Assembly: GCF_012489685.1 (NCBI RefSeq)
Contig: NC_080045.1
Span: forward strand, 15,046,901 to 15,110,900
DNA length: 64,000 bases
DNA from: Lotus japonicus
Lineage: Eukaryota > Streptophyta > Magnoliopsida > Fabales > Fabaceae
Direction: 5' to 3'
The notes under the pieces were generated by a model. The model was given only the letters and a program-made list of their open reading frames with translations. It searched no databases and was not told the origin of the DNA. How positions within the stretch are numbered: position 1 is the stretch's first letter; each line of letters begins with the position of its first letter. The translations under genes and the position numbers were made by a program. Below are positions 11,591-23,906 of the stretch, in pieces.

Positions 11591-12460
11591 AAGGGTTTTT
11601 GAGTTGTTGGCATCGTAATTGCTTAACAGTACCTAAACATTGTGTTGCTAAGCAGTTTAGGATGGATGATAACATGATCCATCTAAAATTGCATAACAAC
11701 ACTTACAATATTCGAGCTCATTTCTCAATGGATCATCTATATAGTATTAGATCTAATAGCTTGATGAGTACGATACAAAAAAAACGCTGATTATCGACCA
11801 GAAAAATCCGTCGGTGATAAAAAAAAACCTTCGGTGGTGCTTAACTACCTATTGGCAAAAAAAATGTGAATATTGGCCTCGTTTGGAATTTCTTTACAAC
11901 GACTTTCGTAAACCATCGGTAACTTACTGAAAAAAAATTCATCGGTAGCTTACCTCTTTCACTGTGAACAAAAATGCCACATTCATGAAAGTTTCATCTA
12001 TAAAAGTAAAAACCTTATCCGCAACAAAAAGAACATCTTGCGGCCTTTAAAAATAGCACTATTCACCATTTATGGCCTTTAAAACCTTCATTATTCACAT
12101 TTTATAAGAAGAAGAAAATTTGAGATTACTGATGACTTTGGTTGTCGGTAAAGCCGTGGTAACTGATGACAAATGTGTTTTCAACTCTCCAAGTTATTGG
12201 CTAACAACAATTTCAATTTGTGAAATTACTAAAGCCTATGGTTGTTGGTAAAACCATTGGTATTTTGGCGGTAACTAATCCCGCCAAAAGTTACAGTTAC
12301 ATTTTTTTAGAGCTAAGTTTTTTGATGATTTTCAGTCCGTTGGTAATTACATTTTTTCTTGTGGTGGTAGTAGTCACCCGAAAAAACGAAGAAAAAATGC
12401 AAAAGATAGTGGAGGTAAAGATGATGTTTAGGCGCCGCAAGCCTTTAACGATTGGAGGTT

Positions 12461-13018
12461 TGATAAGTGAAGGTAGAGGAGAAGCCACAAGAATCTTGCA
12501 ATCTTGATAATTCTAAAGGTGAGAAGCCACAAGAGGTTCACTCTTAGTAATTCTCCAGGGTTTCCAAGAGAGAACATAGAGAGAGTTTTCTAAACTCACA
12601 AAAATTTAAATTCCAATTATGATCAAAGTTATGGAGGAAATTACAAAATGAAGCTTATATATCTCTCTCCCTAGAGGTGGCACCACTGTGCTAATCGGTC
12701 AAGGCCATGGTGGCACAACTCCAAAGCTACCATTTTCATCCTCATGCATTCATATGGTAACCCATTGGACCAAAAGTGTAAGGCCCAACCCTAAATTCTA
12801 TATAAACCAGAATACAAGTCCTAAAGCCCAATATAAAGCTCAACTTATTCCTAGGTAAGAGATCATATACAAACTCAAATCACTAGTCAAATAAATAAAC
12901 AAAGAAACATACCATACTAGCATATAACCACTAGTCAAATCATGTTTTGAACAATGATTTCAATAGGTCTTCTATGGTCATTTCTTTCCTTGTCAAGCAT
13001 GCATCATTCCCCTTCTTC
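12461..13018 (-). mobile_element. gypsy 3' LTR with polypurine tract
   Basis: On minus, GAAGAAGGGGAA (13007-13018) is a polypurine tract followed by TGATGCATGC, the LTR start at 13006. Just upstream is GATTCGAGGATGAATTATTT, which resembles the tail end of gypsy polyproteins (DSRMNYFEEGE-stop) but has an in-frame stop ahead of it. A TATA box (TATATAAGC on minus) lies near 12655. The proposed LTR end is TTATCA at 12461, giving 546 bp, with AGGTT beyond it as the potential target duplication. The partner LTR is not found, and 13019-13900 holds no recognisable pol. Confidence 0.5.
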
Positions 13019-13900
13019 AAAATAATTCATCCTCGAATCAAACTATTCACAATAAGGGAGAGGATAAGAATCGAGGAAAGAATGAAGTAAACCATGCTCA
13101 CCATGTAATGGTAGAGTACCAACTTCTAGCGGTGTGCAAGAAGCATAAAAAGAATTAGCAACAAGAGGAGTGAAAAGGGTATTTGAAAAAGAATAAAATT
13201 GAGTGGTTAAATGTAAGTCACTAGAATAAAATAAGTCAACTCTAAGATGTTTCTAAACATCCACTTTGGATGCATTACACTCTACTTGATAAAAGAGATA
13301 AATGGAGAATGTATGCATTCAAAGGATGGGTCTAGGGAGTCACATTATTGACAAGCTATATAAACTCTAAAGAATGATGCCAAAACGGAAAAACTCAGTC
13401 TTTCAAAATCAAAATAAAACAAGCAATTATCAAACTTAACATAAAGCTTATGTTCCCTTAAGTCTAACAAAGTAGTTTTCAAATACTCAAAAGAATTGAA
13501 TGAGTAAGAGACTTTGAAATGTTTTTCAAATAAGTCTCATAACTACTATTTAGAACAAATGAAGAACTAAGATCGGTAAAGGGGAAATGAAGAACTAGGA
13601 GGCAAATATTTGATTGTTATATTTATTAGGGTAGTACTCTGCCGCCACGATACTCATCGACTAAAAGTCTCTCAAGCAACGATCTAACAAATTACTCTAA
13701 ATCATCATCTTATTTGCATTGTTAACTAATATATTTGTGTCGGACTTGCTAATATTGAAAAGTAAAATTATATCATTAATTAGTGTTGGCTAGACCAACA
13801 ATAAAGTTCAGAACTTTGCTATAAAAGAGACATTAATGTCTACCATCGTGGCAAGTGTGTAGCATTATATAAACATGAGTCCAGATGCCGACACAAAGCC
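13019..13900. other. no gene; internal or flanking DNA of nested elements
   Basis: This is AT-rich sequence without a long frame or recognisable domain. By position it would be the internal part of the minus-strand gypsy element or of the CACTA remnant. I cannot assign it more closely. Confidence 0.3.
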
Positions 13901-14657
13901 GATGCTAAATTTGTTATAGCATTTGTTAGAATATAATAGAATCTTACGTTACAATATTTTATTATATTCTAACAGAATATTATAACCTATATTCTATTAT
14001 ATTCTAACAGTATCGGCTTTTGCTGAAATGTTATTCTTGTAGTGCAGGGAAGAATGGTGTTGCTTGTTGTATTCAAATTTTGTATCGCATCCCTCACTTT
14101 CCATATTTGCCTAATTGAAGCTAATAAATCTTGGACTTCTTCCAGGTCCTATCAAAGAACCGAACTCTTCTAGCTTCCAAGAGCAATCGCGCAGGCAAAT
14201 GGTATTTCCTTTCCAGATTAAACAAATCATGTGAAATTAATGTTGTTTAATCATGTATTCAAATCTATTAATGCAGTATTAAAAAAATGTTGTTTAGTCA
14301 TGGTTAACATTAAATTATACTAGTAGTTAAATCATGGTTCAAATTAAACCATAAAACCTCCACGCGAGGTAATTGAGGAACATTGGTATGTTATTTTTTT
14401 CTTTTTGAAGTCACATTGATTATAAAAACTATCTTAATGTGCTAAAATACCTACTTCATGGTTACATTTGGATGACGAGCGTTTTGAGAATTGAAAACCT
14501 TTGAGTAGCCATCAATTCATATCTGCTCTACCTAATTGCCTTGGCTCACTGATTTAATTAAGTAGAGAAAAGGACACAGCGTGATTATAAGACATAACAT
14601 TCGTTACCCTTTCAATTTTCACTTGGACAAAACTTATACCAAAGTATTTATTTATTT

Positions 14658-14902
14658 AGGTTAAATATGTTTTTAGTGCCCTAAAATAGTTGATTATTGA
14701 TTTTAGTCCCCTTTAATTTGTTCACTGATTTCAGTGCTCACCGCCACAAGATGGAGTTGTAGTTTAAACCGCCACAAAAATGAGTGGAAATGCCAAATGT
14801 AATGATTCGCTATTTTAAGGAGATCAAAATTAATGAAAAAATTAAATGTTGACTAAAATCAACAATTCGCTATTTTAAGGGGACCAAAAACATATTTATC
14901 AC
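14658..14902. mobile_element. MULE-type MITE, 245 bp, 9-bp target duplication
   Basis: The ends read AGGTTAAATATGTTTTTAGT on plus and GTGATAAATATGTTTTTGGT on minus, an inverted pair. The 9-mer TATTTATTT occurs directly outside both ends (14649-14657 and 14903-14911). Internal copies of AATGATTCGCTATTTTAAGG and CAACAATTCGCTATTTTAAGG form a short direct repeat. It has no coding capacity and shares the TTAAATATGTTTTT end with the larger MULE at 34464. Confidence 0.8.
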
Positions 14903-14911
14903 TATTTATTT

Positions 14912-16112
14912 CTTCAAGTTTTCCACAATTAGGCTTACATGTGAGGAGACAGACGGGATGTGAGAATTATATGACGCTAGGGTCATTACTCAGGGGATTC
15001 ATGTTGTATTTCCCACTCATGTTGTACTAGAGTACCTACGTGGTATCGGTATATCTCACATCCCTTGATGGTACCACCGAAGTGGAAAGAGGACGAGACA
15101 ACCTCTATAGTGGCTAATTTAGTTGTGCATTTACTCATATTTCAATTTTATCATTCTTAAGTTAATTATTTTGGGGTTGGAGTTTGATAGAAGTGACGAG
15201 GAGACTATTTGAGGCCTTGAAGAAAAATTAAAGGAGCAATGGCGGTCTTGGGTGAGTGTTAAGTTGCTGCCTGATTCAACTTGTCTTTTATTTTGTGTTA
15301 AAGAGTTGTTTGCGGGTTATTTTTCCAAAGCTGCAGGCACTTTTTGAGATACCACTTGGTGGTTATTTTGCTCTTTGGGCGATTGATTGACATTGCTTAG
15401 TTCATCGACATCATGTATGAAACAGAGAAAGAATACATACCGCATTTTAGAATATAGAATGTAAATTTCGTGTACCGCTTATACGTGTTGTAAATTGTAA
15501 AATACGGTAGGTATTTTAAATTTTGCATACCACATTTTAGAATGCAGAGAGAACCTAAATAAGAGTGTGACGTGTAATTTAGATTGCCAATGTAATATGA
15601 TGAATGTTATTACTGAAAAAGGATGGTGACTTTAGACTAAGGGGTGGTAGGGATAGTTTTGCCCTTGAAAAAACAATGTGAAAGAAAGTGGAACACTTGA
15701 TGTAAACGGCCCATGTGGATGGTGGGGCATCGAAAACTAAAAAACAGAGTACACAAAGTTTTAGCTTTTGATTTCTTAATGACATGTATTATGTATATTC
15801 GCAGCTATCAAACATTAAACAAGTGTGCATTATTGGTTCTTCACAAGGGAGGAATTGTTGGTTTTGGACCCATACCTCCAAAAGAAGGAACTTTCCTATA
15901 TACCTTTCCTTTCTTTTCCTTTCCAACTTCACGGACATTCGACAAATGAAACCCTCCACCAAAGCCTCTACCATTCTTTTTCTTTACTGACACATAAATA
16001 AATAATTATACTAACAAGATTCCGAAGAGGGGATAAATTGTTTCAAAAGAAATAAAAAATGCTGGCCAAATATTGAGTATGTACCAATTTTTAGGGGGAA
16101 AGGAAGTAATGA
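14912..16112. other. intergenic, no gene recognised
   Basis: Short open frames between 15579 and 15990 have no recognisable domain and overlap each other on both strands. The right end is the 3' flank of the PLATZ gene. Confidence 0.5.
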
Positions 16113-17357
16113 TTATGAGCCAAAAGGAGCTCTATGAGGAATCCCTTTCCTTCTCCTTGCATTTGAAGCAGGTGGAGGAGGCGTGTCAGGGTACATGTCT
16201 TCTTGTGATCCTTCACGCAATTCTTCTTCATGCTGTCTTGAAGAGACTGATCTCCTTGACATCCCATCCATTGCCAATGCCTCCTTGTTAAAGCTTGCAT
16301 CCCCATTTCTTTTTATTCCCACAAGCTAATTCAATCATTGCCAGCAGAATAATTAGTAACTATATATAAAAATAGACCAATCATATATTGATTATTTTAT
16401 ATGCATTATGATATGTTCCTATCTGTTATCAAGTAATTATCAGTACTAACATTGTCATGGTCATTAAAATGTACTAAAATGGCAATGTATATGCTAGGTA
16501 GACATACCCATGATGATTGATACCCAAAGAGTGCAAACATCTAACAGACATACAATGTGAGAAAGAAAGAGATGAAAGAGAAGTAATTGATGTAATATAT
16601 GATAGAAGAGGGAGCTAGAAACAAAAATGAGATATCTACATTCTACACTGTTTGTATGCCTGAGTATCATATCATCAGTAAAATATAATTAATATGTTGA
16701 TTGGCTTTCTGATGTAGGTGATGATGAACAGGCGGTGGGGGTTATACCCATATGATGAGGGTGATTTGAGCTGTTTATTAATCAAATTCTGACAATGATA
16801 TGAACAATGTTGAGAGGGGGATTAATTAAATAATCAGAAATAGCTAGCTCACCTTGCATCCCAAAGAACAGAAACGAAATGGATCCAAGAGGGTTCTACC
16901 ACAAATCTCACAGATGTGAGATACTCCTTTCCCAGACTTTGGTTGAGGCCTCTCATTGAGAAACAGAACTCTAGCACTGTTGATCACATAAGTCTGCACT
17001 CCACTAATGTCCAACACCTTGTCAATTTCCCCCACCCTCACCACATTGTGATAAGAAGATCTCCTTATCTAACCAATAACAACACAAAAATAAAGATCTT
17101 ATGAAACAAATTCCAATCACAAAAATCAGCATCATTGTTCAAATGCTTTTAACAACATCTACCTGAATGACATGGTGATCCTTGTGCCTTGAGGAACGGC
17201 AGTAAAAGCAAAAGGCATCACCATTGCAGTCCAAGCAAAACATGTTGCATTCGCTCCTCGCCGCGTCTCCATGAATGCGACAGACATTGAAGAAAGGTGT
17301 TTTAAGCAATGGTTTGAGCCATGGAGGCACCAACATTGTGTCCTGCTCTGAATCCAT
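16113..17357 (-). CDS. PLATZ zinc-binding transcription factor
   Basis: PLATZ proteins are plant-specific zinc-dependent DNA-binding regulators acting in the nucleus, usually repressors that bind A/T-rich DNA. There are three exons: 17163-17357, 16853-17068 and 16113-16325, with GT/AG junctions in matching phase, giving 207 residues. The start is [18 protein letters not shown]; the family motif VPPWLKPLL shows the N-terminus is complete. The first zinc module runs [23 protein letters not shown] and the joined motif [14 protein letters not shown] crosses intron 1. The second module is [20 protein letters not shown] at the end of exon 2. Exon 3 is a basic, Pro/Ser-rich tail ([20 protein letters not shown]). 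It is intact. An extra upstream coding exon cannot be ruled out. Confidence 0.93.
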
Positions 17358-18270
17358 AACATTCAATTCATATCATATTAAAAATATAACATATATACGT
17401 GACAAATTGAATTGACAATGTAATGCTTTGAGTGAAAATTGGGATATGGATTCTAAAGAGTGAAGACTATAATGGTGGAATCACAGAGAGGGTGAGAGAG
17501 TAAACAGGGTTTCAATTCAACAACTATGAATTGAACAAGACACAAGAAGAAGAAGGTGAGACTATAATGTATGGGGACAAGGGGGGTGAATAAAGAATTG
17601 GAGGGTTGAGATTGAAGTGGTGGCTGAGGAAGGATGTGAGCCGTTGGATGAAAAGAGAAGTTCTTGGCGCTTACGCTACTTTGGATCTTGTTAGCGTCGC
17701 GGCAGAACAAGGTTGAGTGTGAGTCGGCTATCTATCACACCTCGTGTATAGCTGTATCTCCCAAATTCATCCACGATCAGGGAATCGTTTGTCCATGTGG
17801 CGTGTTCTCCACGGTTCATCTTGTTTTGGTGGGGCCCACTTCCGATGTTGTGGAATCCATTAGTCTAGAGATATATGTAAAAAGAATTTAATTATAATGA
17901 TGATGTAACCTTAGCTTTATTTTATTTAAATACAAGGAGTATGTAATCCAATCAACCTTTATTGGTACAGCTCATAAATAAAAATAAAAGATGGGAAGTT
18001 CTGAACTAAGGCCTCATAGAGGAGATGCTCAAATTATCGATCAAGAGGAGAAAAAAGTTCATACCCTCCGAAGGGTTTTTAGGTCATGATGATCTCCATA
18101 TTTTAGCAAAAAGTTTGCCCTCGCATTACTCTCTCAAAGTGTGGAGAAACTCAATGAGTCAAGCTCTACCCAAAAGTTCTTTGATATCTCAAACAAGAAA
18201 AGCATACGAATGTCTCGGGGAAGACACTGACTTTACCAACGTCACCGCAGCTAGAGAGTATGATTGACAC
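17358..18270. other. PLATZ upstream region
   Basis: On minus this is the promoter and leader of the PLATZ gene: a C/T-rich stretch at 17455-17620 and AT-rich ATATATACGTGAC sequence near 17390 that might be promoter or 5'-leader intron. No second gene is seen up to the LINE relic. Confidence 0.4.
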
Positions 18271-19681
18271 TCCACAACGTGGTACCTGCGGTTCTAAGCA
18301 AGAGATAAATCATGAAAAATGGCAAGCAATTCTAAATGAAGAATACGAGACTCATCTAGGAAACTAAAGAAAGCACCCAACCACTGCCCATAATCACATT
18401 TGAAACAACCACCAAAACCTCCCCGACGAGGATTGCCGCAAACACTTCCATCAACATTCAACACGAGGTAGTTAGCCAAGGTAGGCAACCAATTGACTAG
18501 CCGAGAGTTCCGTTGGTGAGTGTCCAAGGAGGTCGCGAACCCCTGCTAATATCAAAAACTATGACAACAATGTTAGAAGCAATTTACTGATTAGCCATCT
18601 GATTATTTTCCATGCACACTACATTTCTAGTCTGTCACACCCACCATCATGTGGCAATCGCACCAAGGCTTAAGTCTTGCAGCAACCCTGCAACCATATG
18701 AACGGATCTAACACGAGAAAGGGGGGGCCTTGGTGTCAAAACCCATGCGCCGCCAGATATACCGGGCTTGGGGGGAATTCAAAAGGTTGTGCAACAAAAA
18801 TTCAGGACCACCGTTGCAGATGGCGCAAGATTCAGAGGCAGTCATATCATGCTTGAAACGACAAGCATTGGTTGGAAGAGCATCAAAGGAAGCCAGCCAT
18901 ATGAGGATAATACATTTAAAAGGAAATTTCAAGTTCCAAATCCACCGCCAGCACACCTTAGGGCTCCGGGGATCCTCCTCTTCCAACGCTCTAAGTTGGA
19001 TGAGCCATGCGTATCCCCGTTGTAATTGTACACTCCCAAGAGACAAGATCTTTCCACCTGAGATCATCATGAACCTGATCATTCATTCTCGTATGAAAGC
19101 TATGAATAATATTTCCAACTAACTCTGAAAGCAGAGACCACAACCGAGAAGCCTCCAAGACCCACCATCCCAACATTTCTTATATGAAGAGATGAGTCAT
19201 GAATATGAACGTAAGGAATAGTCTGGAACAATGGAACCTAAGTACACCAAGGGACATACCAGAAAGGAGAGAGATTGTCACCAATCTTGAACTCCAAGCT
19301 AGACCAAAGGATGTTTTGAGCTTTCATGAAAGCCTGCCAAAATGAAGAGCATATTCTCTCTTCAGAAGCCAAGAACGAGGCATCAGGAAAGTGGTTAGCT
19401 TTAATGAGGCGAAGCCAAGGTCTATCCGCATAAGAGATAAGCTGACAGACAGATACGTTTACCAAGCAAGGCCACATTATGATCTCTAGCTTACCTCAAG
19501 CCAAGCCTACCCAAATGATAGGGGGGTGTTACATGATCCCAACCAACAAGATGAAAACCTTTGTAATTCCTATCCTTCCACATGAAATTTATAGTACAAT
19601 CCAGCCTATCACGCACTCCCTGCGGAATCCACACCTGGTTCATGTAGTACGCAAGCATGGCAAAAAGAACTGATTGAGTAT
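18271..19681 (-). pseudogene. L1-type LINE relic: RT tail, zf-RVT and RNase H
   Basis: On minus the order is right for a plant LINE ORF2: end of reverse transcriptase (about 19680-19490, VWIPQGVRDRLDCTINFMWK, HLGRLGLR then stop), the linker region at 19238-19477 (FKIGDNLSPFWYVPWCT), a zinc-binding zf-RVT domain at 18708-19082 (CAICNGGPEFLLHNLLNSP, with HxxxC altered), and RNase H at 18294-18527 (LNVDGSVCGNPRRGGFGG). Stops and shifts separate all parts. The 5' end is cut by the hAT element at 19682-20125. Confidence 0.8.
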
Positions 19682-20125
19682 TAGGGTCAGTCTTGACATT
19701 TTGGAGGCCTTGGGCAAATAATAAAAATGGACCCTTAATAATTTTTTTTAAGGAACATTATCTATTTAAATTATTTAGTAAATTAGGGTAGTTTTTTGAG
19801 AAAAGGCAACGGACGTGTGCCCCAGTCAAAAAACCGTGGCCAAAAATCTAAAAAGGCAACGGTTTCTAAGCTGTTGCATAAAAACTTTAGGCCACACTTT
19901 AGGAAGCAACTCAAGACAAAGCTGGAGAGTGGAGAATCAGGCTATAAGGTGCATCTTCTTCGGTTATGATCAGCAGAAGAAAAGGCAACAGTTTCAAAGC
20001 TGTTGCATAAAAACGTTAGGCCACACTTTAGAAACCGTAGCCTTTGAGAATTTTTTTTTTGAGGCCCCTTTTTTTTGGAGGCCCTGGGCGGTGGGCCTGC
20101 TTGCACAGGCCCAGGGCCGGCCCTG
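19682..20125. mobile_element. non-autonomous hAT element, 444 bp, 8-bp duplication
   Basis: The ends are TAGGGTCAGTC on plus and CAGGGCCGGCC on minus. TTGAGTAT stands outside each end (19674-19681 and 20126-20133). Inside, a ~57-bp segment with GCTGTTGCATAAAAAC and TTAGGCCACACTTTAG is present twice (about 19852-19912 and 19979-20035). It has no coding capacity and inserted into the LINE relic. Confidence 0.75.
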
Positions 20126-20133
20126 TTGAGTAT

Positions 20134-21294
20134 TGATGAAAAGATTGCATTTTCAATCTATCAGTCTAGAAGTAATTATATGTTTAATTTAAATTAGATC
20201 ATTTTTTATCTTTTTGTGAAATAACGTCATACTCTATTTTATTATGTTTTCCTCTTATAATAAAAAAAGGTGCTTGCTGTGGGACCTTAAGCCAACTTAA
20301 AGTGTGGTACCCAAAATGAGTTCGTTCGATAATAAAGACTCAATATACCGATTCAAAGTTTGATTTTATTCTATCGTATTAATGCAGCGTTGCATTCTTA
20401 GGGACGTGAGATTTGCGAGTTATGTTTTCTGAGCTTTATTCATCCACCAACCATGGTCATTTTACGCGCATCTCCATCACCATCATTCGTTTCCACCACA
20501 CATTTATTTTTCATTAAAATATGAATTTCATAAGATAAATTTAATTGATAAGTAAAGTAAAATCTAAAGGTGTAGTATTTACCTTGAATAACATGATAAT
20601 AATCTATTAAATTACTCAATACGGGTACCATACCCAAAAAAAAATTCAAGGTACCACAGAATTTACCATAAAAAAATACTCTACATTATTATAAAAGTAT
20701 ATCATTCTTATAACACATATCATAAACTTTTTTATGTAAAATTAAATCAAATTAAAACTATTCTTAAGTAATTTATCAAGAATAACTGTTTTTTTTTATT
20801 TATTTCAATAATCAAACATCTTTTTCCCCATAGGGTTGTAGAAGCTTTGATTGTAGACTTTGCTTTATATGATTAATATATGATGTGCTTTTCCTAAAAA
20901 AAAATCAAATATCTTTTTTCAATTTAACTCTTCATATGGTTATACAAGTACATTGTATGGGATCATTTTTTGAGTTTATCAATAATTTTCACGAGAGACA
21001 ATTTTGTTCGAGCACGAAACATTCACCATTTATATGAGATACTATTTTTTTTATGGATATGTGCATATTTTAAATTATTTCCTCCTTTTATCACATTAAA
21101 ATCAGTTCATTAACCTTAAAATTCAAAACATATATATAAAAAATAGTATGGTATAAATAATTTGCAATTAAAAATAAAAATATGTACATATTATTTGAGG
21201 TAGTTTTGACTTTTTTTTATGAATTTTTGCTTATTTTAAAACATTCTACGATATAAATAATTAGAAATTAAAATATAAAATATGAACTTATTTA
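20134..21294. other. AT-rich intergenic, no gene
   Basis: The stretch is very AT-rich with poly-T runs and no reading frame worth calling. Confidence 0.5.
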
Positions 21295-21387
21295 AGACTT
21301 GCTTAAGAAGTATCACATAAAAGACTCAAAAGATGAGTACTCAAAGACTTGCTTAAGAAGTATCACATGAAAGACTCAAAAGATGAC
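21295..21387. repeat. 50-bp two-copy tandem repeat
   Basis: AGACTTGCTTAAGAAGTATC starts at 21295 and again at 21345. The copies differ by one base (ACATAAAAG versus ACATGAAAG) before both read ACTCAAAAGATGA. Confidence 0.85.
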
Positions 21388-21629
21388 CACCAACCAGGAA
21401 GGTGCACATATCTTTAGGAAGCGCAACCATTAGGCCAAGCGTAACCACTCCCACCTTGAACCTTCAAATCACTGCTGCAGACAACCACTTACTCTACCTC
21501 TCCCCCCTATTATTCTAGTAATGGTCTTGGAGCTAAGGCTCATGTACTAGCAAATGTCAATCCACGCCTTAAGGAGAATCAAGATAGGTCCCTTGAAAAT
21601 AAGGTTTGTCAAATTGACAAAATTAGTTT

Positions 21630-22740
21630 TTTTTTCTGATAGAAAAAGATTTATTGAATTAACAGACGTCAAGATACACGTCTTCTTGACAAAGGAAAAA
21701 GACCAAAATCGACATACCTAAAGGTAGTCGCCACCCAAAACAAAACCACCTAAAACAAACAACCCTAAAATCAATCTGAACAAAAGGCCTAGAACTGCAA
21801 ATCTCTTAGACGGGATGCGGCCAACATCTCACCAACCCAGCTGCCAACAACAAACAAAAAAAGAGAGAAAAAAAACCGACAAGCCTAGATTACAAATTGT
21901 TGAAGCCTCAAAATAATCAATGCCTCAAATGACCCGCTTCCACATAGTAGAAGAAAAAAATGTATTGTCATCGGTGGATAACACACGAAACATCACCAGG
22001 GAAACAAACAAGAAAATCCCCACCAAACTAACACGATAAAAGGAAGAGCAAATCGTTGGGATTAGAAAGCAACCGAGCTAATCTATGCCAAGGCTTGGGA
22101 TACAAGAGGTGCAACTAAACATGATCCTATCAGTTGCATCGCACCGAAAGAAGAAGAGGAGGAGGTGCAGAAGTGGCGAGGAAAGCACAATAAAGTTAGC
22201 AACAACACCTAGAAACAGGGAAGAGAAAAAAACCCACCAATTTGCTCCATCCCTGACAACGTCCCAAACGGAGCTAAACCTCTTTGCTTTCCCTGACAAC
22301 ACAACACACATACCACACCAAGCAAAAAGAACACTTCATCGTCGTCGCCATCATAATAGACCATTGCTCCCTACAACCACGAGCTTGACCTTAACCCTCT
22401 AGCTCTGCAATGTAACCCACCCCTAGAGGAAGCTCCTCATGCAAGCAGCAACTGCCAAAAAGAGTAACAACAACATAGGATCCTGTTGGGGAAATCAATA
22501 CGAAGCAATTGCGACACAACGGACCGACAATGTCATCTTCATCTTTAGCATCCCCATCAGCATCACCTTCGCCCTACACGATAATTTGGCTGTCGCGCCC
22601 AAGCACACTAGTAGCAGCCAACACGGCTAGCCGCCGCAAAACAATCCATGGCCATCAAAACCATAGCAAAGAGCAGCGCCATTTCTGAAAGGTTTCTCCA
22701 TATTAAGTTTTTTACGTCGTAACTCAAAACCCATGAATTA
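21630..22740 (-). mobile_element. probable 3' end of a LINE (poly-A on minus)
   Basis: Read on minus the segment ends AATAAATCTTTTTCTATCAG followed by AAAAAAAAA at 21638-21630, the usual tail of plant L1 elements. Upstream on minus only broken short frames remain, without a recognised domain. The 5' limit is a guess and no matching target duplication was found. Confidence 0.35.
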
Positions 22741-22756
22741 CCGCTAAGCCAATTGG

Positions 22757-23000
22757 TAATGTTATTTAGCATTAGAACTTGTTATTTTATTTGAATAAGT
22801 TTGACCAAATGGTGGTTCATCCAAGAATCTAGACAAAGGCGTGCTGCACTCACAAGAGAAAATAACCCTAAAAAATTCAAATTCAAAGCTACCTTAATAT
22901 GATTACAAAAATATTTATGAAGGCCAAACCTAATAAAATAAACTAACAACTTACCTAAAAACTTGTTCAAATAAAATAAGTTATAATGCTAAATAACAAA
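22757..23000. mobile_element. MITE with ~40-bp inverted ends
   Basis: The left arm GTTATTTAGCATTAGAACTT and continuation (22757-22800) match the reverse of the right arm (22961-23000, GTTATTTAGCATTATAACTT on minus). The weaker match continues inward through TTTGAAYAAGTTT. It is about 245 bp and non-coding. The target duplication is unclear. Confidence 0.6.
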
Positions 23001-23485
23001 TAAAAATAATTTAGGTCATCAGAGTTCTGTGAGAATTCTGGTTCAGCCTTTACCCTATTTAGCACAAGCCTTACTGGCATTAACTCAACAGTCTGAAAAT
23101 CATTCTATAACCAAATGACTTCCGTCCAAAAATCAGCTAAACTGTTCCACACCCACTAGACCACAAAGGAGCATGTGTGCCATTTCTGGTCTAATGCGTT
23201 CCAAAAAAATGGATCCTCAATAGTGGAGCCCCCTGTCCCTGTCATATATGATTTTCATTGAATAATTTAAAAAAATTAAACATATCTCCATTAGATTTCC
23301 ACACGGGAGTCAAGTGATCAGATTGGAACCATATTCTTCTTTGAATACCTGCACTTGATTAATGTGTTATACTTACCTACCTTTACTTTTAATCTGATTT
23401 CTTTTATTTAAACTCACTTAGTCACTGTCTTGTACACTTACCTTTTCAAATTCCACTGGCCAAGTACAGGATCTACCTGCACACT

Positions 23486-23740
23486 ATGAGAATGATTGCT
23501 GTACCTGAACTCAAAGGAGGTGAATATGAAATGAAGACACAAGAAGTACCAGTCTCAACATTTAACTCAGTACTGTCCTTAAATCAACCACATTCTGTAA
23601 ACCATTTTTGTACATATGATGAGAATCTTCAGGCACACAAGGCACCTTCTCATGACAAACTCCTTTCTGTGAAGAAATACTACCCATGTTTTGATTGTAA
23701 TAAAACATCAGATCCTTGTGACATTTGTGAAGTGGCATAG
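23486..23740 (+). CDS. unassigned small ORF, possibly a last exon
   Basis: An 84-residue frame ends YYPCFDCNKTSDPCDICEVA, with CxxC pairs that could bind metal. A plausible splice acceptor (AAGTACAG) lies about 15 bp before the first ATG, so it might be the final exon of a plus-strand gene, but no upstream exon was found. It is not recognised as any family. It may be spurious. Confidence 0.2.
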   Translation: MRMIAVPELKGGEYEMKTQEVPVSTFNSVLSLNQPHSVNHFCTYDENLQAHKAPSHDKLLSVKKYYPCFDCNKTSDPCDICEVA

Positions 23741-23906
23741 TAGAAATGGTTGCCATTTCCTATAATCTAATGAAATATTTGATATGATTCACCTTGATAA
23801 TGGGGTCTCCTCTCACCGAGGATTTGGCATGACCGTCCTTTTGGAAAATGACCATTTTTCATCTTCTACACAGTAAATCAACTATTTAAATAACAAAAAA
23901 TGAGCC

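Larger units (their letters stand above)
11770..14044. mobile_element. CACTA (En/Spm) remnant with nested gypsy LTR
   Basis: The right end ATTCTTGTAGTG at 14033-14044 is the reverse of the standard CACTACAAGAAT terminus. Subterminal AGCCGATGCT and TATCGGCTTTTGC motifs near 13900-14030, and repeated CCGTCGGTGAT, CGGTAACT and GTTGTCGGTAAAG motifs at 11800-12300, fit CACTA subterminal repeats. No clean left terminus was found; degenerate sequence near 11768 is only a guess. No transposase frame remains. A gypsy LTR (12461-13006) sits inside. Confidence 0.5.

Noticed and set aside
22085..22402. 105-residue Lys/Arg/Thr-rich frame
   Set aside because: It lies in the presumed LINE 3' region, overlaps a minus-strand frame and has no recognisable domain.
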